The translations under genes were made by a program, and so were the position numbers. From Pseudoruegeria sp. SHC-113 (GTDB lineage: Bacteria > Pseudomonadota > Alphaproteobacteria > Rhodobacterales > Rhodobacteraceae): a stretch of DNA of 64,000 nt. This document shows positions 35,242 to 43,989 of the stretch, in pieces (position 1 is the first letter of the stretch; each line of letters starts with the position of its first letter). Location: the NCBI RefSeq assembly GCF_025376885.1, contig NZ_JAHUBR010000001.1, positions 1,364,001 through 1,428,000 on the forward strand, written 5' to 3'. The notes under the pieces are model-generated. The model did not search any database. It was not told the DNA's origin and was given only the letters and a program-made list of their open reading frames with translations.

Positions 35242-36069
35242 TCACAGCATCCACGGGAGCGCGCGCGCAGGGGCCGCGCCGGGATCGATGCCGTGGCGCG
35301 TACAAAGCAGCTCCAGATAGCTGCCCGCAGGGGGCAGCCCGCCGTAGTGAAGCGCGACCTGCTTGCGGGTAAAGCCAAACAGATGCACCGAGCGGCAGCC
35401 CTCGGGCTCGATCCGGGCAAGATCGGGCTTGGGCCGCCACAGCAACGGCAGCGCCTCGCGCATGATCGGATAGAAGACGTGTTTCTCCTGCGCGTAGGTG
35501 TCCTCGCCATTTCGCTTCAGGAAAAAGGTAAAGCCCTTCGGCCCGGTCACGCCCCATGGCAGATCGGCGATGCTCCAACGCTCCCCGCGCGCCCGCCGCG
35601 CCTCGGCGTCTGCGCGGTAGGAGGCCCCGCGCCAGGGGATCACCGGGCACTCGCTCTCCAGAAAACCGAGCAGAGCAGCCAGCGTCGGGCTCTCGGGCGG
35701 CAGCCCCATCACCCCGGTCAGGATCCGGCCCCGCCCGTTGGCCCCGAAGACATGGGCGCCATCGAAGGCAAAAGGGCGGCGGCAGTAGGCGTCAAGATCG
35801 GCCCAGAGCACGCCACCTTCGCGCAGAATATGTAGCCTCAGAAGATCGGAATAGACCGCCACCCGGGTTCGATCACCGTCCGCGATGGGAAAAGGTGGCG
35901 GGCAGAGCGCGACCGCTTCCCGCAGGTCCACCCCCTCCGGCACGCCTTCAACGGTGCCATGCACGTAAAGCCTGACATCATGTCCGGCCTCCTGAAAAGA
36001 CCGGATCACAACCTGTTCGAAGAAACTTAAGGCGGAGCCCGTCCAGAAGCTCGCGATCGTGGGAAGCAT
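35242..36069 (-). CDS. DXD-motif glycosyltransferase-like protein
   Basis: 275 residues. It resembles the GT32-like sugar-binding family: IASFWTGSALSFFEQVVIRS at the start, then YSDLLRLHILREGGVLWADL with the metal-binding DxD pair (ADLDAY). Cytoplasmic, no membrane helix. Such enzymes add a sugar to lipid or polysaccharide acceptors; no other glycan genes are adjacent, so the acceptor is unknown. Confidence 0.75.
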   Translation of the reverse strand: MLPTIASFWTGSALSFFEQVVIRSFQEAGHDVRLYVHGTVEGVPEGVDLREAVALCPPPFPIADGDRTRVAVYSDLLRLHILREGGVLWADLDAYCRRPFAFDGAHVFGANGRGRILTGVMGLPPESPTLAALLGFLESECPVIPWRGASYRADAEARRARGERWSIADLPWGVTGPKGFTFFLKRNGEDTYAQEKHVFYPIMREALPLLWRPKPDLARIEPEGCRSVHLFGFTRKQVALHYGGLPPAGSYLELLCTRHGIDPGAAPARALPWML

Positions 36070-36125
36070 GCTCAGGCCTCAAGGGGGAAGTCAGTGTCAG
36101 CATACCGTGGCTTTGCCCCTGTGTC

Positions 36126-36312
36126 AGCGTGAAGTGGGGGGCTCTGCCCCCGCCGCCTTCGGCGCCTCCCCCGAGATATTTACAGAACAAAGTGGGGCCC
36201 CATCATCTTCTGACCGGAAATATCCGGGGGTGCGGGGCAGAGCCCCGCTTTTACCTGTGTGCGGGGCAGAGCCCCGCTGAAAACCGCGCGGGGCGCAAGC
36301 CCCGCGCCCCCT
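36126..36312. repeat. Intergenic cluster of GC-rich inverted repeats
   Basis: The region between two genes contains at least four GC hairpins: GGGGGGCTCTGCCCCC, GGGGCAGAGCCCC (twice, each preceded by a GTGCGGGGCAGAGCCCCGC block) and GGGGCGCAAGCCCC, plus ACAAAGTGGGGCCCCATCAT. Related blocks occur at 40648-40765 and 58114-58312. Confidence 0.75.
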
Positions 36313-36317
36313 TTGCC

Positions 36318-37871
36318 TCACAGCATCCAGGCGATGGGTAGCCAGCTCATGAAGGTCACCAGCGCGCGGCCAAAGAGCGTGGTTGCGGGCTCTGTCGTGT
36401 GGATGACCTCATGGCCGTCCTCCGCTGTTTCCTGCCAGGAGAAGGCGCCTTCTGGTGACAGGCGGACGCGGTAGGCATTGGCGTCGAGATTGCTGTCGAA
36501 GCTTTCGGCCATGGTGCGGGCAAGCGCTTCGCTGTCGATCAGGAAGCCCATCTCGGTGTTGAGGTTGGCCGACCGAGGGTCGAAATTGAAGGAGCCGACG
36601 AAGATCTCGTCGCGGTCCAGCACGAAGGTTTTGGCGTGCAGGCTGGTGGTGGAGTAGCCCAGCAGCCCAAGCTGCCCGCCCAGCCGCGCCTGTTCGACGC
36701 CGGCTTTCAGCTCATAGACCTCGACACCGCCCTCCAGCAGATCATCGCGGCTGCGGATGTAGCCGCCGTGCACGGGGAGCACATCGGTGGCGGCCTGCGA
36801 GTTTGTCAGGGTGCGCACCCGGATGCCGTCCTGCGCGAAGCCCGCGAGCAGATCGGTGAAGCCTTCTCCGGGCACGAAATAGGCCGACACCAGATCGACG
36901 CTTTCGGTGGGCCGCCCGAGAATGGAAAAGAGCCGCGTGATCATCAGCTGATCCGGGGCCGCTGGGCCCAGCCCTTTCACCGGATCATCGCTCACCAGCC
37001 GGGTTTCGACCCAGTCCAGCAGCAGCGAGCCCTCCATCATCTGGGCAATGAGTTTGGTGTTCTCGATAGCGGAGAGATAGGCTTTGGCGGCCGGGTCTTC
37101 ACGCACCGCAGCGGCGGCGGCCTCGATCGATGCGGCCTGGGGATCGTCCTGCGGCAGAACCAGCGACACCGGGAAAGCCGATTGGCTGGCCCAGTAGCCG
37201 TCGAAATCCGCGCCCACCTCCGCTGCGGCATTGCCGGCAACAAGCACGTCGAGATCGAAGTAGTTCACATCCTCGGCGGTGGCGAAATAGATGTCGCCCA
37301 CGTTGCGCCCGCCGACGATGGTGGCGATCCCGTCCACGGTGAAGGACTTGTTGTGCATCCGGCGGTTCAGGCGGCGGAAGTCGAACATATAGGAGGCCAC
37401 GCGGGGGCTGCGCAGGATGAAGGAGTTGAACAGGCGCACTTCGGCGTTGGGGTGGCTGTCCAGTTCGGCCAGTTCGGCGTCGAGCGCCGGGGTGCCGTTG
37501 TCGTCTACCAGAAGCCGCACGCGCACGCCGCGCTCTGCGGCGGCCTGCAATTCGGCGAGCAGCAGGATCCCCGTAATGTCGTTTTGCCAGATATAGTATT
37601 GCGCATCGATGCTGGTCTCCGCCGAGCGTGCCAGCAAGATCCGCGCCGCGAAGGCCAGCGCGCCGTTCTGCAGCGGCGCGACGCCGTTCTTGCCCGGATG
37701 CGCTTCCATTTGAGGGCGCACATGGCGCGCGATGCGGCTGTCGGTGGCGGGCGGCAGCGCCGTGCTTTCGCTGCGCCCCGCAAGATCGGGCGGCGCATAG
37801 ATCATGCGGGCCACGAACCCGGCCCCCCAGAGAAGCACCGCGACAAGGATGATGAGTTTCAACGCCCGCAT
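36318..37871 (-). CDS. Phospholipase D-family protein (cardiolipin synthase-like)
   Basis: 517 residues. An N-terminal membrane anchor (LIILVAVLLWGAGFVARMI) precedes two HKD catalytic motifs: MHNKSFTVDG with GGRNVGD, and LHAKTFVLDRDE with GSFNFDPRS. It resembles ClsC/YmdC-type cardiolipin synthases and other membrane phospholipase D proteins. The choice between synthase and hydrolase cannot be made from sequence alone. Confidence 0.85.
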   Translation of the reverse strand: MRALKLIILVAVLLWGAGFVARMIYAPPDLAGRSESTALPPATDSRIARHVRPQMEAHPGKNGVAPLQNGALAFAARILLARSAETSIDAQYYIWQNDITGILLLAELQAAAERGVRVRLLVDDNGTPALDAELAELDSHPNAEVRLFNSFILRSPRVASYMFDFRRLNRRMHNKSFTVDGIATIVGGRNVGDIYFATAEDVNYFDLDVLVAGNAAAEVGADFDGYWASQSAFPVSLVLPQDDPQAASIEAAAAAVREDPAAKAYLSAIENTKLIAQMMEGSLLLDWVETRLVSDDPVKGLGPAAPDQLMITRLFSILGRPTESVDLVSAYFVPGEGFTDLLAGFAQDGIRVRTLTNSQAATDVLPVHGGYIRSRDDLLEGGVEVYELKAGVEQARLGGQLGLLGYSTTSLHAKTFVLDRDEIFVGSFNFDPRSANLNTEMGFLIDSEALARTMAESFDSNLDANAYRVRLSPEGAFSWQETAEDGHEVIHTTEPATTLFGRALVTFMSWLPIAWML

Positions 37872-38019
37872 GGGTCAACCTCCGCATGGTCTGTTCGCCC
37901 GCTTTGCCACGGGTCTGCCCGCCAAAGACTAGGCGGGGCGGCCCCAAGGAGCAACAGAGCTGAGAATCCCCCTTGTTTCAAGGCAGTTGCGCGGCCATTG
38001 TGGCGTCAGGAGGTCCCCT

Positions 38020-39072
38020 ATGCAGAAACCGGCCATTGTTCTGGATGCCTATTGGCGGCAAGTCTCCGAGCTGTTTTCCGAGGCCGACTACGCGCGGCTT
38101 CATACCGCTTTCGACGTGATCTGGGGGCAGGACGCGCCGATCCCGGCCGACGTGCTGGAGAGCGCTCTGCCCAAGGCCATCGCGCTGATATCGGCAGATC
38201 CGAAAGTGGGGGCAGGCACGCTCGCCGCCGCGCCGGGGCTCAAGGCGGTCATCGAGGTCTCGGGGGCGTTTCCGGCCTCTATCGATTACGCGGCCTGCGC
38301 CAAGAAGGGCGTCGAAGTGCTGAGCTGCGCGCCGGGCTTTCGCGAATCCGTGGCCGAGATGGCCGTGGCCATGGCGCTCTCGGGCGCGCGCGGGCTTGTG
38401 ACAGAGCATGAGTTGTTTCGCAATGGTCGGGAAAGCTGGCTGGCCGATCACGCCGAGCGCGATTTCTCGCTGTTTGACTGCCCGATCGGTTTTGTCGGCT
38501 TCGGCTCCATCGCACAGGAAACCCTGCGCCTGTTGCGCCCCTTCCGCCCCATCGTGCGCGCCTATGATCCCTACCTCGATGAAGAGGCCGCCGAGGCCAA
38601 GGGTGTGATCCTTGCAAGCCTTGACGAGGTGCTGAGCCAAAGCCGCTGCACCTTCGTGATGGCCGCGCCCACGGTGGAGAACAAGGGCATGATCGGTGCG
38701 CGGCAGCTGTCGCGCATGCCCAACGGCAGCCTTCTGGTGCTCGCCAGCCGTGCCCATCTGGTGGACTTCGACGCGCTCCTGCGCGACACCACCTTCGGCC
38801 GTATCCGTGCCGCGATCGACGTCTTCCCGCAGGAGCCCGTCGACAAGAAATCCCAGATGCGCTTCAACCCGAACCTGATCCTCTCGCCGCACCGCGCGGC
38901 CGCCGTGAAGGGCGGGCGTCACCTGATCGGCAAGATGATCGTGGACGACCTGCAGGATATTGCCGCGGGCCGCGCGCCGACGCGCCTGTTGCGGGCGGCG
39001 GAGTGCGACGTCGCGCTGGTGGCGGGCGTGAGCGACAGCGCGCCTGTGGCCGATATGGCCAGCAAACGCTGA
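38020..39072 (+). CDS. D-isomer-specific 2-hydroxyacid dehydrogenase-family protein
   Basis: 350 residues. NAD-binding fingerprint GFGSIAQETLRLL, catalytic arginine in LASRAHLVD, glutamate region IDVFPQEPVD and histidine in LSPHRAAAV are all present. The fold is two-domain as in phosphoglycerate or glyoxylate reductases. ATG at 38020 follows a perfect AGGAGG. The substrate is not evident. Confidence 0.88.
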   Translation: MQKPAIVLDAYWRQVSELFSEADYARLHTAFDVIWGQDAPIPADVLESALPKAIALISADPKVGAGTLAAAPGLKAVIEVSGAFPASIDYAACAKKGVEVLSCAPGFRESVAEMAVAMALSGARGLVTEHELFRNGRESWLADHAERDFSLFDCPIGFVGFGSIAQETLRLLRPFRPIVRAYDPYLDEEAAEAKGVILASLDEVLSQSRCTFVMAAPTVENKGMIGARQLSRMPNGSLLVLASRAHLVDFDALLRDTTFGRIRAAIDVFPQEPVDKKSQMRFNPNLILSPHRAAAVKGGRHLIGKMIVDDLQDIAAGRAPTRLLRAAECDVALVAGVSDSAPVADMASKR

Positions 39073-39079
39073 TTTTCAG

Positions 39080-39789
39080 TTAGCGCTCTTTACAGGCGAG
39101 CGCCGCCGCAACGCTGCTGGGGCCATCAAACGCTCCGGCGTCGCGCGCCTTGAGGCGGTTGCCCTCTAGTCTTACAGCCTTGAGCCGCTGCCAGCGCGCC
39201 TCCGGGAGTACCAGTTCCGGCCCACCGGCGCAGGTGCGGATGCCGCCAGTGATGAAATCCTCGCCGATGCGATGGTTGCTGTACCCTGCATCTTGGGCAA
39301 TCTCGGTGAGCTGTCCGTTTTCAAACCGCCAGACGCGCAAGACGCGCGCCAGATGTGGGCGGTCGACATAGGCGATGTCCACCGTGCCGTCGCCGTCCAG
39401 ATCCGCCGCGCCGATCGGGGCAAGCCAGCGGTTGGCGGTGCCGATATAGGGCGTGGCGGTGATCAAGCCGTTCGGCCCATAGACGGCAAGCCGCGCGCCA
39501 CGGCGCTGATCGGACTCCACCACGATCACCTCGGGCGCGCCGTCTGTATCCAGATCGGCGAGGCGCGGGGCGGTGTCTTCGAAGACACGGCTCTCAGGCA
39601 GCACGAAGCGGCGGGCGGAGCCGTCGGTGAACGCCAGCACCAGCGTGCCGTGCTCGATGGCATCGCCCAGAACGCCATGGGCGTAGCGGGTTGTGGGATC
39701 GTCATAAGTGGCGGCGGCGATCACCGGCGCAGCCCCGGCGGGCAGGGCCGCCAGCAGGGCTGCGGCGAAGGCGCAAGCCGCCGCGCGCA

Positions 39790-39790
<1 letters not shown>
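39080..39790 (-). CDS. Secreted FG-GAP/VCBS-repeat protein
   Basis: 236 residues with a signal peptide (ACAFAAALLAALPAGAAP). Repeated calcium-binding-like motifs LADLDTDGAPEVIVVES and GAADLDGDGTVDIAYVD are FG-GAP repeats of a beta-propeller. Later cysteines (TCAGGPEL, ALACKER) may form a disulfide. Coupled to the upstream ferredoxin (TGATG at 39788-39792), so an electron-transfer or envelope context is possible but unproven. Confidence 0.8.
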
Positions 39791-40146
<356 letters not shown>

Positions 40147-40250
40147 CTAGACAGGCGCGCGTGCCAGCAGCGCCAACGCCTGACTTAGCGGCGGGGGGCA
40201 GGCCGCGCCAGTGGCAATTGCTCACTTTTTCGCCGGAGCGGCACCGGGCC

Positions 40251-40286
40251 TTGCCTGCAAAGCCTTATGTTCTATATTTGTTCTCA
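40251..40286 (+). promoter_or_regulatory. LexA (SOS) operator on a probable leaderless promoter
   Basis: A perfect alphaproteobacterial SOS box GTTC-N7-GTTC lies at 40269-40283. It covers a promoter with TTGCCT at 40251-40256, a 16-base spacer and TATATT at 40273-40278. Transcription should start about 40285, at the ATG at 40286, so the mRNA would have no leader. The operator is seen; promoter and start site are inferred. Confidence 0.75.
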
Positions 40287-40642
40287 TGACTGTGCCCGCC
40301 TCCCCCTGGCCGCGCCCCCCGGCCTGCCTGCCCCATGCGCGGCTGAACGAGCCCCCCGAGGGCGCGCGCATCTGCGTGGCCGGGCTCGTGCTGGTGCGCC
40401 AAAGGCCCGGCACCGCGAAAGGGGTGATCTTTCTCACGCTGGAGGATGAAACCGGGGTGAGCAACATCGTCGTCTGGCAAAACGTTTATGAGCGCTTCCG
40501 CCGCGCGGTGATCTCGGGCCGGCTCCTGCGGGTGACCGGGCGCATCCAGCGCGAAAGCGGCGTGGTGCATGTGGTGGCCGAGCATGTGGAAGACATCTCT
40601 GCCCTGCTGGACCGGCTCACCCAGCCCGAGGGGCTTGCGTGA
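40286..40642 (+). CDS. Stand-alone DnaE2 (ImuC) C-terminal-type OB-fold protein
   Basis: 118 residues. From about residue 25 to the end it looks like the C-terminal OB-fold of error-prone polymerase DnaE2: ARICVAGLVLVRQRPGTAKG, VIFLTLEDETGVSNIVVW, RLLRVTGRIQRESGVVHVVA. No polymerase, ImuA or ImuB is encoded here. It follows an SOS operator directly. It may be a remnant of a deleted imuA-imuB-dnaE2 cassette that kept promoter and last domain, or a small SOS-induced DNA-binding protein. Frame is intact and codon use is normal, which favours selection. ATG at 40286 has no ribosome-binding site. Confidence 0.75.
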   Translation: MTVPASPWPRPPACLPHARLNEPPEGARICVAGLVLVRQRPGTAKGVIFLTLEDETGVSNIVVWQNVYERFRRAVISGRLLRVTGRIQRESGVVHVVAEHVEDISALLDRLTQPEGLA

Positions 40643-40647
40643 GCGGC

Positions 40648-40765
40648 TGTAAAGCGCGGGGGCGCTGCCCCCGCACCCCCGGGACATTTTTGCCAAGATG
40701 AAAGGGGCCCCAATTCGGTGATGGGGCCCCACTTTGTTCGGAAAATATCCCCGCCGGAGGCTAGA
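40648..40765. repeat. Intergenic cluster of GC-rich inverted repeats with CATCTTGGC-like core
   Basis: GCGGGGGCGCTGCCCCCGC is followed by CCCGGGACATTTTTGCCAAG, AGGGGCCCCAATTCGGTGAT and GGGGCCCCACTTTGTTCGG, then AAAATATCCCCGCC. It shares the GGGGCCCCACTTTGTTC element (inverted) with the cluster at 36126. Confidence 0.75.
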
Positions 40766-40768
40766 AAG

Positions 40769-42595
40769 TTACTCTTCCAGCGCTTCGAGCTCGTCGATCA
40801 TGCCGGAGATCATCGAAAGCCCCTTGTCCCAGAACTTCGGATCCGCCGCATCGAGACCGAAGGGGGCGAGCAGCTCAGAATGGTGTTTGGACCCCCCGGC
40901 TTCCAGCATGTCGAAGTATTTCTTCTGGAAGTCGGAATCGCCTTCCTCGTAGACGGCATAGAGCGCGTTCACGAGCCCGTCGCCGAAAGCATAGGCGTAG
41001 ACGTAGAAGGGCGAGTGCACGAAGTGAGGGATATAGGCCCAGAAGGTCTCATAGCCCTCCATGAAGTCGAAGACGGGGCCGAGGCTTTCGGCCTGCACGC
41101 TCATCCAGAGCGCGTTGATGTCTTCGGGCGTCAGCTCGCCTTCCGCACGGGCGGCGTGGAGTTTGCACTCGAAATCGTAGAAGGCGATCTGGCGCACCAC
41201 AGTGTTGATCATGTCTTCGACCTTGCCCGCCAGCAGCGTCTTGCGTTCGGCCTTGGTTTGCGCGGCATCGAGCAGCTTGCGGAAGGTGAGCATTTCGCCA
41301 AACACAGAGGCCGTTTCGGCCAGCGTGAGCGGGGTTGAGGACAGAAGCTCGCCCTGTTTGGCCGCCAGCACCTGGTGCACGCCGTGGCCCAACTCGTGGG
41401 CGAGCGTCATCACGTCGCGCGGTTTGCCGAGGTAGTTCAGCATCACATAGGGGTGCACATCTGTCACCGTGGGGTGCGCGAAGGCGCCGGGGGCCTTGCC
41501 GGGCTTCACGCCGGCGTCGATCCAGCCTTTTTCGAAGAAGGGTTCGGCTAACTCGGCCATTTTCGGATCAAACGCCCCGTAGGCCTCCATCACCGTTTGG
41601 CGCGCGGTGGCCCAATCGACGGTTTTCATGTCCTCCGTGGGCAGGGGCGCGTTGCGATCCCAGACCTGCATGCGCTCAAGCCCCAGCCATTTCGCTTTCA
41701 ACGCGTAGTAGCGGTGCGAGAGCTTCGGGTAGGCGGCCACGACGGCATCGCGCAGCGCTTCCACCACTTCCGGCTCCACGTGGTTTGCGAGGTGGCGGCC
41801 GGTTTGCGGCGTGGGCATCTTGCGCCAGCGGTCCTCGATTTCCTTCTCTTTGGCGAGCGTGTTGTGCACGCGGGCGAAGAGTTTCACGTTCTCACCAAAA
41901 ACCCGTGCCAGCTCATGGGCGGCGGCTTCGCGCTTGCTGCGGTCCTGCTCGGTGAGGAAGTTCAGCGTGGCTTCGAGGTTCAGCTCTTCGCCGTCGATTT
42001 CAAACGTCAGCCCCGCGATGGTTTCGTCGAAGAGGCGGTTCCAGGCGGCAGCGCCGACGGTGGAGGTGTCGTGCAGGAAGTGTTCCAACTCGTCGGACAG
42101 CTGGTGCGGCTTCATCGCGCGCAGGCGGTCGAAGATCGGCTTGTAGCGGGCGAGTGCTTCGTTCCCGGCAAACATCGCCTGCAGCTTTTCATCCTCGATG
42201 CGGTTGATTTCCAGCGTGTAGAAGACGAGCGGTGTGGTGTAATCGGTGATCTTGTCCTGACAGTCGGCCATGAATTTGGCGCGGCCCGAATCCGTGGTGA
42301 TCTGGTAGTAGCGCAGCCCCGCGAAGGACATGATGCGCCCGGCGATCAGATCGATCTTTTCGTAGGCTTCCACGCAGGCCAGCAGGCCATCGGCGTCCAA
42401 ATCGGCCAGTTTGCCCTGATAGGTGGAAGCGAAATCGGCGCAGGCTTTCTCCAGCCAGGCCATGTCGCGCGTCAGCTCCGGCGCGTCCTCGGCCTTGTAG
42501 AGATCGCTCAGGTCCCATTCGGGCAGATCGCCGAACTTGCCCGCACCAGAGGCGGCGTTGGCGTCATATACGGGAGCGGGGAAAGCGAGCTTCAT
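40769..42595 (-). CDS. pepF: Oligoendopeptidase F (M3 metallopeptidase)
   Basis: 608 residues. The zinc site LAHELGHGVHQVLAAKQGEL (HExxH plus downstream Glu) is intact, with an N-terminal helical domain (about 115-200) typical of M3B peptidases. It degrades short peptides in the cytosol. ATG at 42595 (MKLAFPAPVYD) has GAGG 9 bases upstream and is preferred to upstream in-frame starts. Downstream in the same direction of the Bcr-type exporter. Confidence 0.92.
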   Translation of the reverse strand: MKLAFPAPVYDANAASGAGKFGDLPEWDLSDLYKAEDAPELTRDMAWLEKACADFASTYQGKLADLDADGLLACVEAYEKIDLIAGRIMSFAGLRYYQITTDSGRAKFMADCQDKITDYTTPLVFYTLEINRIEDEKLQAMFAGNEALARYKPIFDRLRAMKPHQLSDELEHFLHDTSTVGAAAWNRLFDETIAGLTFEIDGEELNLEATLNFLTEQDRSKREAAAHELARVFGENVKLFARVHNTLAKEKEIEDRWRKMPTPQTGRHLANHVEPEVVEALRDAVVAAYPKLSHRYYALKAKWLGLERMQVWDRNAPLPTEDMKTVDWATARQTVMEAYGAFDPKMAELAEPFFEKGWIDAGVKPGKAPGAFAHPTVTDVHPYVMLNYLGKPRDVMTLAHELGHGVHQVLAAKQGELLSSTPLTLAETASVFGEMLTFRKLLDAAQTKAERKTLLAGKVEDMINTVVRQIAFYDFECKLHAARAEGELTPEDINALWMSVQAESLGPVFDFMEGYETFWAYIPHFVHSPFYVYAYAFGDGLVNALYAVYEEGDSDFQKKYFDMLEAGGSKHHSELLAPFGLDAADPKFWDKGLSMISGMIDELEALEE

Positions 42596-42678
42596 GCAAA
42601 ACCTCATGTGTCTGTGTTGCCCCAAGACATAGGGCGCGGGAGCGGGAAGGTTCAAGGGAAGGCGGCGTGATTGCGGGC

Positions 42679-43884
42679 TCAGGCCTCGCTTTGTGCCGCG
42701 ATTTGCCGATCCACTGCGATGACCCAGAGCGCGGCGGCGAGCGAGATCAGGATCGAGGCGAGCATCATCATCAGAAGGAGCGGCGCACTTGGGTGCGCGG
42801 CCACGGCGTGGCCCGTGGCCCACGTCATCACCGCGCCGCCGCCCACCATCAGCGCGCCCGACAGCCCCGAGGCACTGCCCGCCAGTTCGGGCCGCACAGA
42901 GAGCACACCGGCGCTGGCCGAGGGCAGGGTGAGCCCGTTGCCGAGCCCGACGAAGACGACGCTTGCCAGAAGCACCGGTACCGTCACGAACCCGGCGAGC
43001 ATCACCGCAAGGCCAAGGGCCATGCCACCGAAGGAGAGCAGGCGGCCTGCGAGCATCATCGTGGTGAGGGGGATGCGTTTGCCCAGCCGCCCAGCGGCGA
43101 AGGAGCCGAAGAAGAAGCCCACCGTGGTGAAGCCGATCACCACGCCCTGCATGGCGGGGGAAAGGTCAAACACCACCGTGGCCACCAGCGGCGCGCCGCC
43201 GAGGAAGGCGTAAAAGGCCCCAACCGAGAAGCCGAGGCAGAGCGCGTAGCCCCAAAAGCGGCGGGAGCGCAGAAGCTCGGGGTAGCTCTGGAACTGTTCG
43301 CGCATCGGGCGGCCTTTGTAGGCGTTGGTTTCGCCCAGATCCGCCCAAGTGGCCCAGAGCATCACCGCGCCGAAGCCCGCGAAGATCCAGAAGTTGCCGC
43401 GCCAGCCGTAGAACTCGCCCACCACGCCGCCAAGGATTGGGCCGAGCATCGGCGCGATGGCCATGATCATGGAGATATAGCCCAGCTTGCTTGTGGCTTC
43501 CTGCGGGTCGAACATGTCGCGCACGATGGCGCGGGAGAGGGCCACGCCGGCAATGATGCTGCCTTGGGCTACGCGCCAGGCCAGAAAGGCGGTGATGCTT
43601 TCCGCCAGTGCCGCGCCGACGGAGGCCACGCAGAAGCCCGCAAGCGCGATCAGCATCACCGGGCGGCGGCCGAAGCGGTCCGACAGCGGGCCGGCGATGA
43701 GTTGCAGCAGGGCCGTGAGGGCGAGGTAGCCCGCCACCGAGAGGTTCACCAGCGCGTAGTCGGCCTGCAGGTCCGCCGCGATCTGGGGCAGGGTGGGCAG
43801 GAAGAGGTTCAGCGTCAGGATCGCCAGCGCCGTGAGGCCGATCAGTGTGGCCAGACGGGGGGGCGTGGTGGCGGGGGTGAACAT
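42679..43884 (-). CDS. Bcr/CflA-family multidrug efflux MFS transporter
   Basis: 401 residues with 12 predicted transmembrane helices. The motif A-like GPLSDRFGRRPVMLIA follows helix 2, and the early LNLFLPTLPQIAADLQAD is a Bcr/CflA signature. Drug or metabolite export is inferred from family only. Confidence 0.9.
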   Translation of the reverse strand: MFTPATTPPRLATLIGLTALAILTLNLFLPTLPQIAADLQADYALVNLSVAGYLALTALLQLIAGPLSDRFGRRPVMLIALAGFCVASVGAALAESITAFLAWRVAQGSIIAGVALSRAIVRDMFDPQEATSKLGYISMIMAIAPMLGPILGGVVGEFYGWRGNFWIFAGFGAVMLWATWADLGETNAYKGRPMREQFQSYPELLRSRRFWGYALCLGFSVGAFYAFLGGAPLVATVVFDLSPAMQGVVIGFTTVGFFFGSFAAGRLGKRIPLTTMMLAGRLLSFGGMALGLAVMLAGFVTVPVLLASVVFVGLGNGLTLPSASAGVLSVRPELAGSASGLSGALMVGGGAVMTWATGHAVAAHPSAPLLLMMMLASILISLAAALWVIAVDRQIAAQSEA

Positions 43885-43989
43885 GCGAAAGCCTTTCCGC
43901 CGCCCGCAGAAGTGCTCGCAGCGGCCCGGCCACGGCTAGCATGGGGCAGGGCGCAGGTGCAATCGGGATTGATGAAGCGGAGTGCGACC

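Noticed and set aside
40286-40642. Complete dnaE2 polymerase gene
   Set aside because: Only the OB-fold domain is encoded; the region upstream holds a ferredoxin gene on the other strand, with no polymerase motifs in any frame.
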